This document shows positions 34,222-43,597 of a stretch of DNA of 64,000 nucleotides, in pieces (the stretch's first letter is position 1; the number at the start of each line of letters is the position of its first letter). The DNA comes from JAFGAV01 sp041479055 (GTDB lineage Bacteria; Acidobacteriota; Aminicenantia; Aminicenantales; JAFGAV01). The notes beneath the pieces were generated by a model. That model was not told the origin of the DNA. It did not search any database and saw nothing but the letters and a program-made list of their open reading frames with translations. The stretch spans positions 744,001-808,000 of the forward strand of contig OY969762.1 in assembly GCA_963702835.1 (NCBI GenBank). Reading direction: 5' to 3'. A program made the position numbers and the translations under genes.

Positions 34222-36132
34222 ATGCGACGTTCTTTGCTTAGAGAGGCGGAAAAAGCGTCGCTGATGAGCGAAGATATATATCGGTGCTTAGTTGAGGGGG
34301 CGGGCGCGGGTATTGCCCTAGTGGACCAGGAGGGCCGGATCACCCTCGTCAATCAAACCCTGTGCAGCCTGATCGGCTATCCCCGGCAGGAATTGATCGG
34401 AAAACCCCTGGCCTCCTTCCTCCATCCCGATGACCGGCCTGGCCTTCTGTTGCTTTTCCACTCAAGACCCTCAAAGCCGGGGGAAAAGCTCAGCCTGGAG
34501 GTTAGGCTTCTGGCCAGGGCCGGCCGGGTTGTTCATGTCCATTCCACTCCAACGATCTTGCGCTTAAAGGGAAAGACTATCGGGTTCAACTTCATCTTCC
34601 AGGACATCACCGAACGCAAGCAGGCCGAGGAAACTTTGCGGGCCGGAGAGGAACGCTACCGTCTGATCTCTGAACTTGTCACCGATTATGCCTGTTGTGT
34701 GCGTCTGGGAGCAGAGGGGGAAGCCGCCGTCGAGTGGGAGACAGAAGCCATCGCCCGCATCACCGGCACCACGCTGCAGGAGCTTATGCCCCAGGGCTTC
34801 TTGGCCATCGTTCACCCCGATGACAGGGCTGTCCTGGAAAAGCATCAAGACTCATTGCTGAAAAACCAAACTTCTGAGTATTGCGAGTTTCGCCTCATCA
34901 CCAAGAGCGGAAGCGTCAAATGGATCAGCAATCACGGGCTGGCCGTCCGGGACAAGATGACCGGCCTGCTGAAGTACATCTATTATACCGGACAGGACAT
35001 CACCGAACGCAAGCAGGCCGAGGAGACCCTGTACAAATTATCCTCCCGCAATGAAGCCATCTTGGCTTCCGTCCCGGATCTCATCATGGAAGTGGACAAC
35101 AACAAAGTGTACACCTGGGCCAACAAGGCCGGCTACGAATTTTTGGGAAACGATGTTCTGGGTAAGGAAGCCGCATATTACTTCGAAGGCGAGCAGTCAA
35201 CTTATGAACTGGTGAAACCTCTGTTCGACGGAGCGGAGGAGGTCATCTATGTGGAGAGCTGGCAGCGGCGGAGGGACGGCGCCAAGAGGCTCTTGGCCTG
35301 GTGGTGCAAGACTCTCAAGGATGACGAGGGGAACGTCACCGGCGCCCTGTCCACAGCGCGGGATATCACCGACATCAAACAGGCCGAGGCCGCCCTGCGC
35401 CATTCCCATAAACTTGAATCTATCGGCACCCTGGCCGCCGGGGTGGCCCATGAGGTCAACAACCCCATCAACGGGATTATGAACTATGCCCAGATCATCA
35501 AGGACAAGTTGGCCGGCCGGGACGCTCAGGCGGCCGAGTACGCCGGAGAGATCATCCGGGAAGGAGAACGGATCGCCGGAATTGTCCGCGACTTGCTTCA
35601 ATTCTCCAGGCAGGAGGGTCAAGCCCGCAGCCCGGCCAGGGTCGAAGATATCGTGGAAAAGACAGTGTCCCTGGTCCGGGCCGTGCTGCGCCAAGATCAG
35701 ATCAGCCTGAAGATCGATCTGGACGAGGGACTGCCGCCGGTCAGATGCCGCAGCCAACAGATCCAACAGGTTCTGATGAACCTACTCACCAACGCCCGCG
35801 ATGCCCTCAACGAAAAATATCGCGCCTATAACGAGAACAAGAAGATCCACATCACCGCCCGTCTCTTAGAGAAAAAAGGCCTCAAACGGATACGGCTGAC
35901 GGTCGAAGACCAAGGCGTGGGCATTCCGGCCGACAGCATCGACCGAGTTTTCGACCCGTTCTTTACCACCAAGCCCCGCGAGCAGGGGACGGGCCTGGGC
36001 CTGTCCATCAGCCACGGCATCGTCAGAGATCACGGCGGCGAGATCGAGGTGGAGAGCGAGCCGGGGCGTTTCACGCGGATACACATAGACCTTCCCCTGG
36101 ATGCCGAAGACATTCCCCCCTCAGGGCTCTAG
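34222..36132 (+). CDS. Soluble histidine kinase with three PAS domains
   Basis: A 636-residue kinase without membrane helices. Three PAS domains run in series (about 18-135, 140-270, 280-385). The first begins SEDIYRCLVEGAGAGIALVD, and two are closed by the repeated QDITERKQAEETL hinge. HisKA carries VAHEVNNPINGIMN with the phosphohistidine, and the ATPase domain shows NLLTNARDAL, DQGVGIPADSIDRVFDPFFT and GTGLGLSISHGI. ATG 34222 or the in-frame ATG 34264 may be the start. No response regulator is adjacent (convergent MFS gene after 20 bases), so it is an orphan kinase for a cytoplasmic or redox signal. Confidence 0.92.
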   Translation: MRRSLLREAEKASLMSEDIYRCLVEGAGAGIALVDQEGRITLVNQTLCSLIGYPRQELIGKPLASFLHPDDRPGLLLLFHSRPSKPGEKLSLEVRLLARAGRVVHVHSTPTILRLKGKTIGFNFIFQDITERKQAEETLRAGEERYRLISELVTDYACCVRLGAEGEAAVEWETEAIARITGTTLQELMPQGFLAIVHPDDRAVLEKHQDSLLKNQTSEYCEFRLITKSGSVKWISNHGLAVRDKMTGLLKYIYYTGQDITERKQAEETLYKLSSRNEAILASVPDLIMEVDNNKVYTWANKAGYEFLGNDVLGKEAAYYFEGEQSTYELVKPLFDGAEEVIYVESWQRRRDGAKRLLAWWCKTLKDDEGNVTGALSTARDITDIKQAEAALRHSHKLESIGTLAAGVAHEVNNPINGIMNYAQIIKDKLAGRDAQAAEYAGEIIREGERIAGIVRDLLQFSRQEGQARSPARVEDIVEKTVSLVRAVLRQDQISLKIDLDEGLPPVRCRSQQIQQVLMNLLTNARDALNEKYRAYNENKKIHITARLLEKKGLKRIRLTVEDQGVGIPADSIDRVFDPFFTTKPREQGTGLGLSISHGIVRDHGGEIEVESEPGRFTRIHIDLPLDAEDIPPSGL

Positions 36133-36152
36133 CCGGGCCCCAGAATATTTCA

Positions 36153-37364
36153 TCAAGCCTTGGTGGCTAGCGCTTTTTCCTGTTCTTTATTCTTGGCTGT
36201 CTCTTTGACAAAAAGCAAAAGCACGGCGGACCCGACGGTCAGCGCCAGCGATAGGAGGAAGGGGACGGCGCGGCCGAAGCGGTCCCACAAGAGCCCGGCC
36301 AGGAAGGAGGCTGGAAGCGCGCACAGGCCGATGACCATTTGGAAGGTGCCCAGGAAGCTGGCCCGCAGGCCGGCCGGGGCCAGGTCGCTGACCAGGGCCC
36401 GCTGGGCCGGTTCCAGAGCGGCCTTGTGCAGTCCGTAGACGACGAACATCCCACCCATAAAAACTAGGCTCCGTCCAAAGACCATTCCCAAGCTGACCAC
36501 GGACCATAAGCCAAACGATAATAAAAGGATCGATTTGCGGCCAAAACGGTCCGACAGGCGGCCGAAGGGCAAGGACAAGAACGAGGCCGCCGCTGTATAG
36601 AGAAGATAGAGCACGGGGACAAAACCGGGTTTGAATCCGGCATCCTTGGCGAAAATGAGCAGGAAGGAGTAGCTGAAGGCGCCCAGAGCGAAAAGCGCAT
36701 TTGAAATGAGATAGAGGCGGAAGTTCGAGGAGAAATCTTTGAAGAAGACGCCCTTGAAAATGTGTTTTTCGGCCGGCTTCGCTTCCCTTATCAACAACAG
36801 GATGATAGCTACGCTGACCAGGGAGGGGAGGGCGGCCAGGGCGAAAAGCACTCGGAGGTCCAGAAAATTGACCAGGATGATGCAGGCCAGGATGCCGGCC
36901 AGGGCGCCGGCATTGTCCATGGCCCGCAGCAGGCCGAAGTTCCGGCCGCGGTTCGCCTCCGTCGATAGATCGGCCACCATGGCGTCCCGGGGCGCGCCGC
37001 GGATCTTGCCGGCCCGGTCCAGGACACGGAAGGGAATGACTTGAGTCCAGATCGATGAAAGGGCATAGCCCAGACGGGACAGGCTTCCGCACAAGTAGCC
37101 GGTCCAGATGAAGATCTTCCGTTTATGCCAGCGGTCGGAGAGGGTGCCCGAGACGGCCTGGGACAGGGAGACCAGCGCCTCGCCCAGACCGTCCAGGAAT
37201 CCCAGCACGGCCATATTGGCCCGCAGGACGGTAGTGATGAACATCGGCCAGACGGGGTAGATGATGTCCGAGCCGAAGTCGTTGAAAAAGGAGGCCAGGG
37301 CGAAGACCCGAATGGTGCGTTTGGATTCAGCTTTCAACTTTCTTATTTGGCAGTTAGTTCCCAT
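36153..37364 (-). CDS. Major facilitator superfamily transporter
   Basis: A 403-residue membrane protein with about twelve hydrophobic helices in two halves and MFS loops such as GTLSDRWHKRKIF (between helices 2 and 3), DRAGKIRGAPRDAMVADLS and LPFGRLSDRFGRKSIL. The pattern is that of drug or metabolite exporters. ATG 37364 (MGTNCQIRKLKAE) fits better than the upstream ATG 37379 because both overlap the end of the small ORF at 37354-37533, with which it may be coupled. Substrate unknown. Confidence 0.88.
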   Translation of the reverse strand: MGTNCQIRKLKAESKRTIRVFALASFFNDFGSDIIYPVWPMFITTVLRANMAVLGFLDGLGEALVSLSQAVSGTLSDRWHKRKIFIWTGYLCGSLSRLGYALSSIWTQVIPFRVLDRAGKIRGAPRDAMVADLSTEANRGRNFGLLRAMDNAGALAGILACIILVNFLDLRVLFALAALPSLVSVAIILLLIREAKPAEKHIFKGVFFKDFSSNFRLYLISNALFALGAFSYSFLLIFAKDAGFKPGFVPVLYLLYTAAASFLSLPFGRLSDRFGRKSILLLSFGLWSVVSLGMVFGRSLVFMGGMFVVYGLHKAALEPAQRALVSDLAPAGLRASFLGTFQMVIGLCALPASFLAGLLWDRFGRAVPFLLSLALTVGSAVLLLFVKETAKNKEQEKALATKA

Positions 37365-37533
37365 TGGCCGAGAGCACAATCTGGCCGCTTAAGGCCTGCT
37401 GGCCCAGGACCTGGCCCTGATCGTTAGCCTGATAGGCCTGGGTGGCCCGGTAGACCTTGTCCTGGCCCGGCTGGGGAAACAGCGGCCAACGGAGACAACT
37501 TGACAGAACAATCAAGAGGGCGAACTTTCTCAT
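37354..37533 (-). CDS. Small exported peptide of 59 residues, unknown
   Basis: A short minus-strand gene with a good ribosome site (AAGAGGAAACC directly before ATG 37533). The protein starts with a signal-like segment MRKFALLIVLSSCLRWPLF, followed by a polar tail rich in Gln and Ala (YRATQAYQANDQGQVLGQQ). It overlaps the start of the MFS gene by 11 bases, so the two are likely translated together. An LSSC sequence may be a weak lipobox. No family recognised; coding status is moderately supported by the ribosome site, codon pattern and position. Confidence 0.5.
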   Translation of the reverse strand: MRKFALLIVLSSCLRWPLFPQPGQDKVYRATQAYQANDQGQVLGQQALSGQIVLSANGN

Positions 37534-37673
37534 GGTTTCCTCTTTTTGGGCAAGGCGGACATTCTAGCAATTCTAGCGGAAGACGTCCAGGCGCCGCACT
37601 CACTCCTTCTTCCAGCCCAGGCTTTGAGCTCGGGTCGGAAGAAGATTTGGGAAAATCCTTTTTTCCAGATGAA

Positions 37674-37703
37674 TTGACAGGCCTAAAAAGCGTCAGATAT
37701 GAT
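37674..37703 (+). promoter_or_regulatory. Predicted promoter upstream of the ChaN-like gene
   Basis: TTGACA (37674-37679), an 18-base spacer and TATGAT (37698-37703). The ATG at 37699 lies inside the -10 box, which argues for translation from ATG 37738. Confidence 0.5.
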
Positions 37704-37737
37704 AAACAAAGGTGATTTGTCCAGCTCGAGTCAAGCC

Positions 37738-39009
37738 ATGAAAAAATTGTTCCAATTATGCTTCCTGGACGTCTTGCTTTTTGTCATTGGCCCACTAACA
37801 GCCGCTCAAGCCGATGACCCGACTTTGCGTCTGGCCATCGGGGATGCTCGATACAAGGACAAGACGCTCGACATCCGGCCGGGCCAGATCTTCTCGGCGG
37901 CCTCAGGGCGCGCCCTTTCTTTCACGGCCATGGCTGAGGACTTGGGCCGGGCCCGGTTCGTTTATATCGGCGAAACCCACGACAGCCTGCCCAACCACGA
38001 CCTCCAGCTCCGCATCGTGCAAGCTCTGCAGGAAAGGGACCCGGGCCTGGCCGTCGGCCTGGAGATGGTCCCGGCTACTTCTCAGGAAGTGCTCAACAAA
38101 TGGAGCCTGGGGCTGCTGACCGAAGACGAATTTCTTCGCCAGGCACGCTGGTATGTGGTCTGGAATTATCATTGGGGCTTCTACCGCAAGATTTTCTCCC
38201 TGGCCAAGGAGAAATCCATCCCTCTCCTGGCGCTCAACGTCGAACGCGATATCATCACCAAGGTCCGGATGAGGGGCTGGGACAGCCTGGCCGACGAGGA
38301 AAAGGCGCTCCTCCCCCGGCCCGATCTTTCTAACCGGGACCACCGGGCCTTGATGAAGGCTGTTTTTTCGGCCGAGGAGTTGCCCCCCCAGATGAAAGGG
38401 GCCGGGTTCGAGGCCGTATTCGAAGGGCTGTACCGAGCCCAGTCCGCCTGGGATGAGGTCATGGCTTCGAACAGCCTCAAGGCTTCGGAAGAAGGGAAGA
38501 GGCGAGTGGTCGTTCTGGCCGGTTCCGGGCATCTTCTCTACAACCTGGGGATCAACCGCCGGGTCTTTGAGAAGAACCGGCTGCCGTTCCGAACGGTCGT
38601 CTGTGTCATTGTGCCGAAAGGCCGGGCCGGCCTCACCGTCTCCAGGTCGCTGGCCGATTACATCTGCGGACTGGCCGAGGAAGAGCGTCCTTTCTATCCC
38701 TCTCTCGGGCTGCGGCTCAAGACCGTGCCCGGGCTGGCCAACCTGGTCATTGAGTCCAAGCCTGTGGAGGGGGCGGCCGTGGGCCAAGATTTTGAAAAAG
38801 GCGATGTCATCCTGGCTGTGAACGCAAAAGCCTACTCCGACGTCAATGAACTGCGCCTGGACCTGGCCGTGTTCACCTGGGGCCAGGAGGTAAAGTTCAA
38901 GCTCCTGCGCGCCGGCGAAGTGCGCGAGGTGGTGCTGAGGATCATTCCGCCGCCGGCCAAGGCCGGGCCCGCCGGTCGGCTCCCGGGGGATCAAGCGGGC
39001 TTGAAATAG
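37738..39009 (+). CDS. Exported ChaN-like (Tiki-fold) protein with C-terminal PDZ domain
   Basis: A 423-residue protein with a signal peptide (MKKLFQLCFLDVLLFVIG). The main domain matches the ChaN/haem-binding uptake (Cofac_haem_bdg) family of the TIKI/EreA-like fold: ARFVYIGETHDSLPNHDLQLRIVQAL, GLEMVPATSQEVLN and, further on, VVVLAGSGHLLYNLGINRRV. A PDZ-like domain (about 330-420: GLANLVIESKPVEGAAVGQ, then KGDVILAVNAKAYS) follows. ChaN-type proteins bind haem or act as metalloproteases; the HD in GETHDS and the GSGHLLYN histidine may bind metal. The upstream ATG 37699 lies inside the predicted -10 box, so 37738 is preferred. Confidence 0.85.
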   Translation: MKKLFQLCFLDVLLFVIGPLTAAQADDPTLRLAIGDARYKDKTLDIRPGQIFSAASGRALSFTAMAEDLGRARFVYIGETHDSLPNHDLQLRIVQALQERDPGLAVGLEMVPATSQEVLNKWSLGLLTEDEFLRQARWYVVWNYHWGFYRKIFSLAKEKSIPLLALNVERDIITKVRMRGWDSLADEEKALLPRPDLSNRDHRALMKAVFSAEELPPQMKGAGFEAVFEGLYRAQSAWDEVMASNSLKASEEGKRRVVVLAGSGHLLYNLGINRRVFEKNRLPFRTVVCVIVPKGRAGLTVSRSLADYICGLAEEERPFYPSLGLRLKTVPGLANLVIESKPVEGAAVGQDFEKGDVILAVNAKAYSDVNELRLDLAVFTWGQEVKFKLLRAGEVREVVLRIIPPPAKAGPAGRLPGDQAGLK

Positions 39010-39046
39010 AAGAAGTCGGAAATAGAAGAAAAGGGAGGGTTATCTC

Positions 39047-40759
39047 ATGAAAAAGATTAGATTGATGACAATGATTTCAGCGGGGCTGGCCTCGGGCCTC
39101 CTCATCCTGAACACCGCGGCTTTCGCTTCCAGGGAGGCTCTCCTGACGCCGGCCGAGGACTGCCGATATACCGAATACTCCCAGCCTGAGGAGGTGGCCC
39201 GATTTTTGAGCTATCTGGATGCGATCTCCAAGGAGACCGTGGTCCAGGTCGTCGGCCGGACCAGGGAGGTTGGGGAGTTCCCGGCTAAAGACCTCTATCT
39301 CTGCATCCTGACCGAGTCGGGTGTGGCCACGCCCGATAAACTGGACCGAACCAAGCCTACCCTGATGATCACCGCTTCCCAGCACGGCAACGAGCAGGCG
39401 GGTAAAGAGTCTGCTTTGGAGTTCGTTCGCGACCTGGCCCTGGGCGAGCTCAGGCCTTTGCTCAAACAGGCCAATATCCTGGTCATGCCCCAGTGTAACC
39501 CCTACGGCAATTGGTTCGACCGCCGCCAGAACGAGCAAGACCTGGACCTGAACCGTGACCACACCAAGCTGGAGTCGGAGGAAGTAGCGGCCATGCACCG
39601 TGTCTTCCGGGCCTGGATGCCCGAAATCACCCTGGACATGCATGAAAAGGGCGACGATTATTACCGGGTGTCGCTGGGCTGCGTCTCGAACATCAACATC
39701 TCCGCCGCGCTCCGGAAATTCTCGCGGGAGACTATCCTCCCCGAGGTGGACAAGGCCCTGGACAGGAAGAACATCACTTTCTGCGAATATGTGGTGACCG
39801 ATGATATTGAATTCAACGTCTCCACCGGGGTCAACTACCCGGCCGCCATGCTGAACGGCCGCGAGACGAGGATGCGTTTCAGCACCGTGGAGCTGAACGA
39901 CGGCCGCAGCGGCCCGGGCATCTACGAGACGCTGTCCTTCATCATGGAGTGCGCCTCCCGCCATGATTTGTCCACCCTCCGGGAGAGGACGCGTTGGCAG
40001 TCGAGCGGGCTGAGGGCCTGGGCCGAGTCCGTGGTCCGGCATGGCCAGGAAATCCTGACCATGGTCAACCGGCTGCGGGCGGAGCTCTTGGCCAAAGCCC
40101 GGGTTTATAGTCCGGATGATGTGGTCCATCTGCGAATGGAATATGTTCGCGATCCAAAACAGCCCAAGCTGGTGCGCCAAAGCTTCCAATCGGCCTCCAG
40201 CCCCGTGCGGGGGATCCTGAGGGTGGATAAAAAGGCGGGGGATGCCGTTGCCGCCAATGATCTGGCGCCCTATCCCTTGCCTTCTCAGCTCAAGGTTGTG
40301 CAGGAGGTCGTGCTGAACTGGTTCCCCGGCGTCGAATCCCGGCTGGCCGTGACGCGGCCCGTGGGCTACATTATTCCGGGAGATAAGACCGCTGTGATCG
40401 AGACGCTGCTCCGGCATAGGATCGCCGTGGACCTCTTCGTCAAGGACGCCCCGCTATCCGTAGAAGCCTATGAGGTGAAATCCATCGAGTTGGCCGATTT
40501 TGATTGGCTGCCGCCCAAGACGATCGAGGTGGAGAAGAAAGTGATGCCCATCGTCGTCCGCAAAGGCGATTTTTTTGTGTCCTGCGGCCAGCCGGCGGCC
40601 AATTTGATTCCCTGCCTGCTGGAGCCTCAATCCCAGTTCGGGTTCATCTGTTATCAGAAACTCAAGCTCCTGCCCAAGGCCGAGGATATCTTTTCCATAA
40701 CCCGCTATGTTGGGAGTCAACCGCTGCCCGTGATTCCTTACCGGGACTTCCTGAACTGA
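39047..40759 (+). CDS. Exported M14-family metallocarboxypeptidase
   Basis: A 570-residue protein with a signal peptide (MKKIRLMTMISAGLASGLLILN) and an M14 (carboxypeptidase A-like) domain. It contains MITASQHGNEQAGKES, giving the zinc ligands H and E of the HxxE motif, then NRDHTKLES and ITLDMHEKGDD with the third zinc histidine. Residues around 40-320 form the peptidase domain, followed by a 250-residue beta-rich extension (LAPYPLPSQLKVVQEVVLNW). Such enzymes cut amino acids or peptides from C termini. GGGAGGG lies nearby upstream. Its neighbours are other exported peptidases, so it likely serves extracellular protein or peptide use. Confidence 0.88.
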   Translation: MKKIRLMTMISAGLASGLLILNTAAFASREALLTPAEDCRYTEYSQPEEVARFLSYLDAISKETVVQVVGRTREVGEFPAKDLYLCILTESGVATPDKLDRTKPTLMITASQHGNEQAGKESALEFVRDLALGELRPLLKQANILVMPQCNPYGNWFDRRQNEQDLDLNRDHTKLESEEVAAMHRVFRAWMPEITLDMHEKGDDYYRVSLGCVSNINISAALRKFSRETILPEVDKALDRKNITFCEYVVTDDIEFNVSTGVNYPAAMLNGRETRMRFSTVELNDGRSGPGIYETLSFIMECASRHDLSTLRERTRWQSSGLRAWAESVVRHGQEILTMVNRLRAELLAKARVYSPDDVVHLRMEYVRDPKQPKLVRQSFQSASSPVRGILRVDKKAGDAVAANDLAPYPLPSQLKVVQEVVLNWFPGVESRLAVTRPVGYIIPGDKTAVIETLLRHRIAVDLFVKDAPLSVEAYEVKSIELADFDWLPPKTIEVEKKVMPIVVRKGDFFVSCGQPAANLIPCLLEPQSQFGFICYQKLKLLPKAEDIFSITRYVGSQPLPVIPYRDFLN

Positions 40760-40834
40760 CTCTCCCCGGAGGTTGGGGGGCTCCACGACCCCTCATTGGG
40801 ATATTGGCATCATGTTCTGCCCAGAGGAGGCCGA

Positions 40835-43570
40835 ATGATAAAGCGTTTTGATCCCTTCCTATTTCTGGCTCTTTCTCTTTTGCTTTTTTTCATCCTCTCC
40901 GCGGCGGCGGGCCAGGATATGTTCACTGAGAACTTGTTGAAAAACTTTACCTTCCGCAGCCTGGGGCCTTACCGCGCCGGCTCCTGGGTCACTTCCGTCG
41001 CCGTCCCCGAAAAACCGCTCAAGGAGCATCTCTACACCTTCTATATCGGCACGAGGAACGGCGGCGTATGGAAGACGGTCAATAACGGGACTACTTTCGA
41101 GCCGGTGTTTGACGGCCAGAGCCGGCTGTCCATCGGCGACGTGGCCGTGGCGCCTTCCAACAGTCAGGTCATTTGGGTAGGGACGGGTGAGTCCTATTGC
41201 ACCCGGAGCTCGCACAGCGGAGACGGCGTTTATAAATCCGTGGACGGGGGGAAGACCTGGATTCCTATGGGCCTCCCGGATTCCCATCATATCGCCCGGA
41301 TCATTGTCCATCCCCGGAACCCGGAAGTCGTCTATGTGGCGGCCATGGGCCACCTGTTCACGCCCAATGCCGAGCGCGGCGTATTCAAAACCATTGACGG
41401 CGGCCGGACCTGGAAGAAAGTCCTTTATATCAACGATAAAATCGGCGTCATCGATCTGGTCCAGGACCGCCGCCGGCCGGAAATCCTTTACGCGGCTGCT
41501 TACGACAAGGTGCGGCTGCCCTGGCACTATGAGGCCGGCGGGCCGGAGAGCGCCGTCTATAAGACGGAGAACGCCGGGAAGTCATGGCGACGTCTCAGCG
41601 GGGGGCTTCCCACGGGCCGGGTCGGACGCATCGGCCTCGATCTTTACCAGAAAAACCCGGATATCCTGTATGCCATCGTGGAAAACGCCAACCCCAGGCC
41701 GGCCACCCAGCAGGAGCAGGAACAGGATAAGCGTCGCGGGCTTGAGCCGCGTCCGCGTACGGTGGGGAATGAAGTCTATCGGACGGACGATGGCGGCCGG
41801 GCCTGGAGGAAAGTGAACCCCGGCAGCGAAGCTGCCCTGGATAAAGCGCCCTATTCCTTCAACCAGCTTCGCCTGGACCAGAACGACCCCGGCACGGTCT
41901 ATATCACCGGACAGTCCCTGGCCAGCACCAACGATGCGGGCAAGACATGGAAAGGCCTGGCTTGGCCGTCGGACGGAGTTTTTCAGAAGGCTTTCGGCGA
42001 CTGGCGCACTCTGTGGGTGGACCCTCAGAATTCAGACCGGCTCATCTTCGGCAGCGATGGCGGCATTTACATCTCCTATGACCGCGGCCTGACCTGCCAC
42101 AACTGCGATAACCTTCCCCTGGGCGAGTTCTACGCCCTGGGCCTGGACATGGAGGACCCCTACAACATTTACGGCGGCCTGCAGGACCACGATTCCTGGA
42201 AAGCGCCGTCGCTCGGCTGGGCGGGTGCCATCAGCCTCTCCGAGTGGGTCACCGTGGGAAGCGGGGACGGCATGTACAACCAGGTCGATCCCATAGACGG
42301 CCGCTGGGTTTACAACAACAGGGAATTCGGGGCGATGTGGCGGCTCGACCAGAAAACCGGCCTGCAGACTGAAATCCGGCCGCGGCGGACGCCAGGGCAG
42401 GAACCGCTGCGCTTCAACTGGACGCCGCCCATCCTTCTCTCGCCCCACGACCCGGCTGTGGTTTATGTCGGCGCCCAGGTCCTCTTCCGGTCATCCGACA
42501 GAGGCGACCACTGGACGGAGCTCAGCCCGGACCTGACCACTAATGATAAATCCAAGCAGGCCGGAGCCGGCAACATCACCTACTGCACCATCACCACTCT
42601 CGCCGAGTCGGCGCTTCAGCCCGGCGTCATTTGGGTGGGGACGGACGACGGCAAGGTCCAATTGACCACCGACGGGGGAGCTACCTGGAAAGACCGGACC
42701 CCCAACATCTCCGCCGCGGGCGGACCGGAGAATTTTTGGGTGAGCCGGGTCTTTGCCTCTCCCCATGAGGCGGGCACGGCTTTCGCGGCCAAGACCGGCC
42801 TGCGCTTCGACGATTTCCGAGCTCTTCTCTTTAAAACGACGGACTATGGAGAGACCTGGACGTCTCTATCCGGCGGCCTTCCCGAAAAATGTGTCAACGT
42901 TGTTGTCCAGGACCGCCGGAATCCCGGCCTGCTGTTCGTAGGGACGGAGCAGGGGGTGTACGTGTCACTCGACGGAGGGAAGAAGTGGGTTCCCTTTAAG
43001 AACAATATGCCCTGGGTCAAGGTGACCGACCTGGCCATCCATCCCCGCCAGAACGACCTGGTGGTGGCCACCTTCGGCCGGGGCCTGTATATCACGGACA
43101 TCGCGCCCCTCCAGGAAATGAATGAGGCCATGCTCCAGCAGGATGTTTTTATTTTTGAAATCAAACCGGCCGTGCAGAGGATCTACGGCGGCCTGGGCAA
43201 CTATCAACTCCTGGGCGACGACCATCTCATCACCCCGAACGAGCCCAACGCCGTGGTGGTCAATTATTATTTAAAGGAAAAGGCCAAAAGCAAGGTCAAG
43301 ATAACGGTATCTGATGCCGCGGGCCAGACCCTGGCCGAGCTCGACGGCCGGGGCGAAGCCGGGGTGAATACCGTGCTTTGGGATATGAGGCCGCCTAAGC
43401 CCGCTGGTCAAGCCCCCCGCTTCGAGGATGATTCGAGAAGCCCCCTGGTGGACCCCGGCCCGTACTCGGTGAAGCTCGATATTGACGGCAGGACTTTAAC
43501 CAAAAAAGCCGTGATCGTCAAACGGATGGGCTGGTCTCTCGGCCCCTTCCCGACGGTTATAAAAGAATAG
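40835..43570 (+). CDS. Exported VPS10/BNR-repeat beta-propeller protein
   Basis: A 911-residue protein with a signal peptide (MIKRFDPFLFLALSLLLFF). It is built of repeated BNR/sortilin-type blades, recognised by the repeated pattern G-x-[VL]-x-K-[ST]-x-D/N-x-G-x-x-W, for example GVYKSVDGGKTWIPMG, GVFKTIDGGRTWKKV, LQLTTDGG-type and LLFKTTDYGETWTSLSGG. These fold into two seven- to ten-bladed propellers, as in sortilin and photosystem assembly protein-like groups. The last 150 residues are a separate beta domain with GEAGVNTVLWDMRPPKPAG. AGAGGAGG precedes ATG 40835. Bacterial members are abundant but their ligand is unknown; substrate binding or peptide sensing is plausible. Confidence 0.87.
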   Translation: MIKRFDPFLFLALSLLLFFILSAAAGQDMFTENLLKNFTFRSLGPYRAGSWVTSVAVPEKPLKEHLYTFYIGTRNGGVWKTVNNGTTFEPVFDGQSRLSIGDVAVAPSNSQVIWVGTGESYCTRSSHSGDGVYKSVDGGKTWIPMGLPDSHHIARIIVHPRNPEVVYVAAMGHLFTPNAERGVFKTIDGGRTWKKVLYINDKIGVIDLVQDRRRPEILYAAAYDKVRLPWHYEAGGPESAVYKTENAGKSWRRLSGGLPTGRVGRIGLDLYQKNPDILYAIVENANPRPATQQEQEQDKRRGLEPRPRTVGNEVYRTDDGGRAWRKVNPGSEAALDKAPYSFNQLRLDQNDPGTVYITGQSLASTNDAGKTWKGLAWPSDGVFQKAFGDWRTLWVDPQNSDRLIFGSDGGIYISYDRGLTCHNCDNLPLGEFYALGLDMEDPYNIYGGLQDHDSWKAPSLGWAGAISLSEWVTVGSGDGMYNQVDPIDGRWVYNNREFGAMWRLDQKTGLQTEIRPRRTPGQEPLRFNWTPPILLSPHDPAVVYVGAQVLFRSSDRGDHWTELSPDLTTNDKSKQAGAGNITYCTITTLAESALQPGVIWVGTDDGKVQLTTDGGATWKDRTPNISAAGGPENFWVSRVFASPHEAGTAFAAKTGLRFDDFRALLFKTTDYGETWTSLSGGLPEKCVNVVVQDRRNPGLLFVGTEQGVYVSLDGGKKWVPFKNNMPWVKVTDLAIHPRQNDLVVATFGRGLYITDIAPLQEMNEAMLQQDVFIFEIKPAVQRIYGGLGNYQLLGDDHLITPNEPNAVVVNYYLKEKAKSKVKITVSDAAGQTLAELDGRGEAGVNTVLWDMRPPKPAGQAPRFEDDSRSPLVDPGPYSVKLDIDGRTLTKKAVIVKRMGWSLGPFPTVIKE

Positions 43571-43597
43571 CCATCTCGTCGAGGAACCGGCTTAGCC

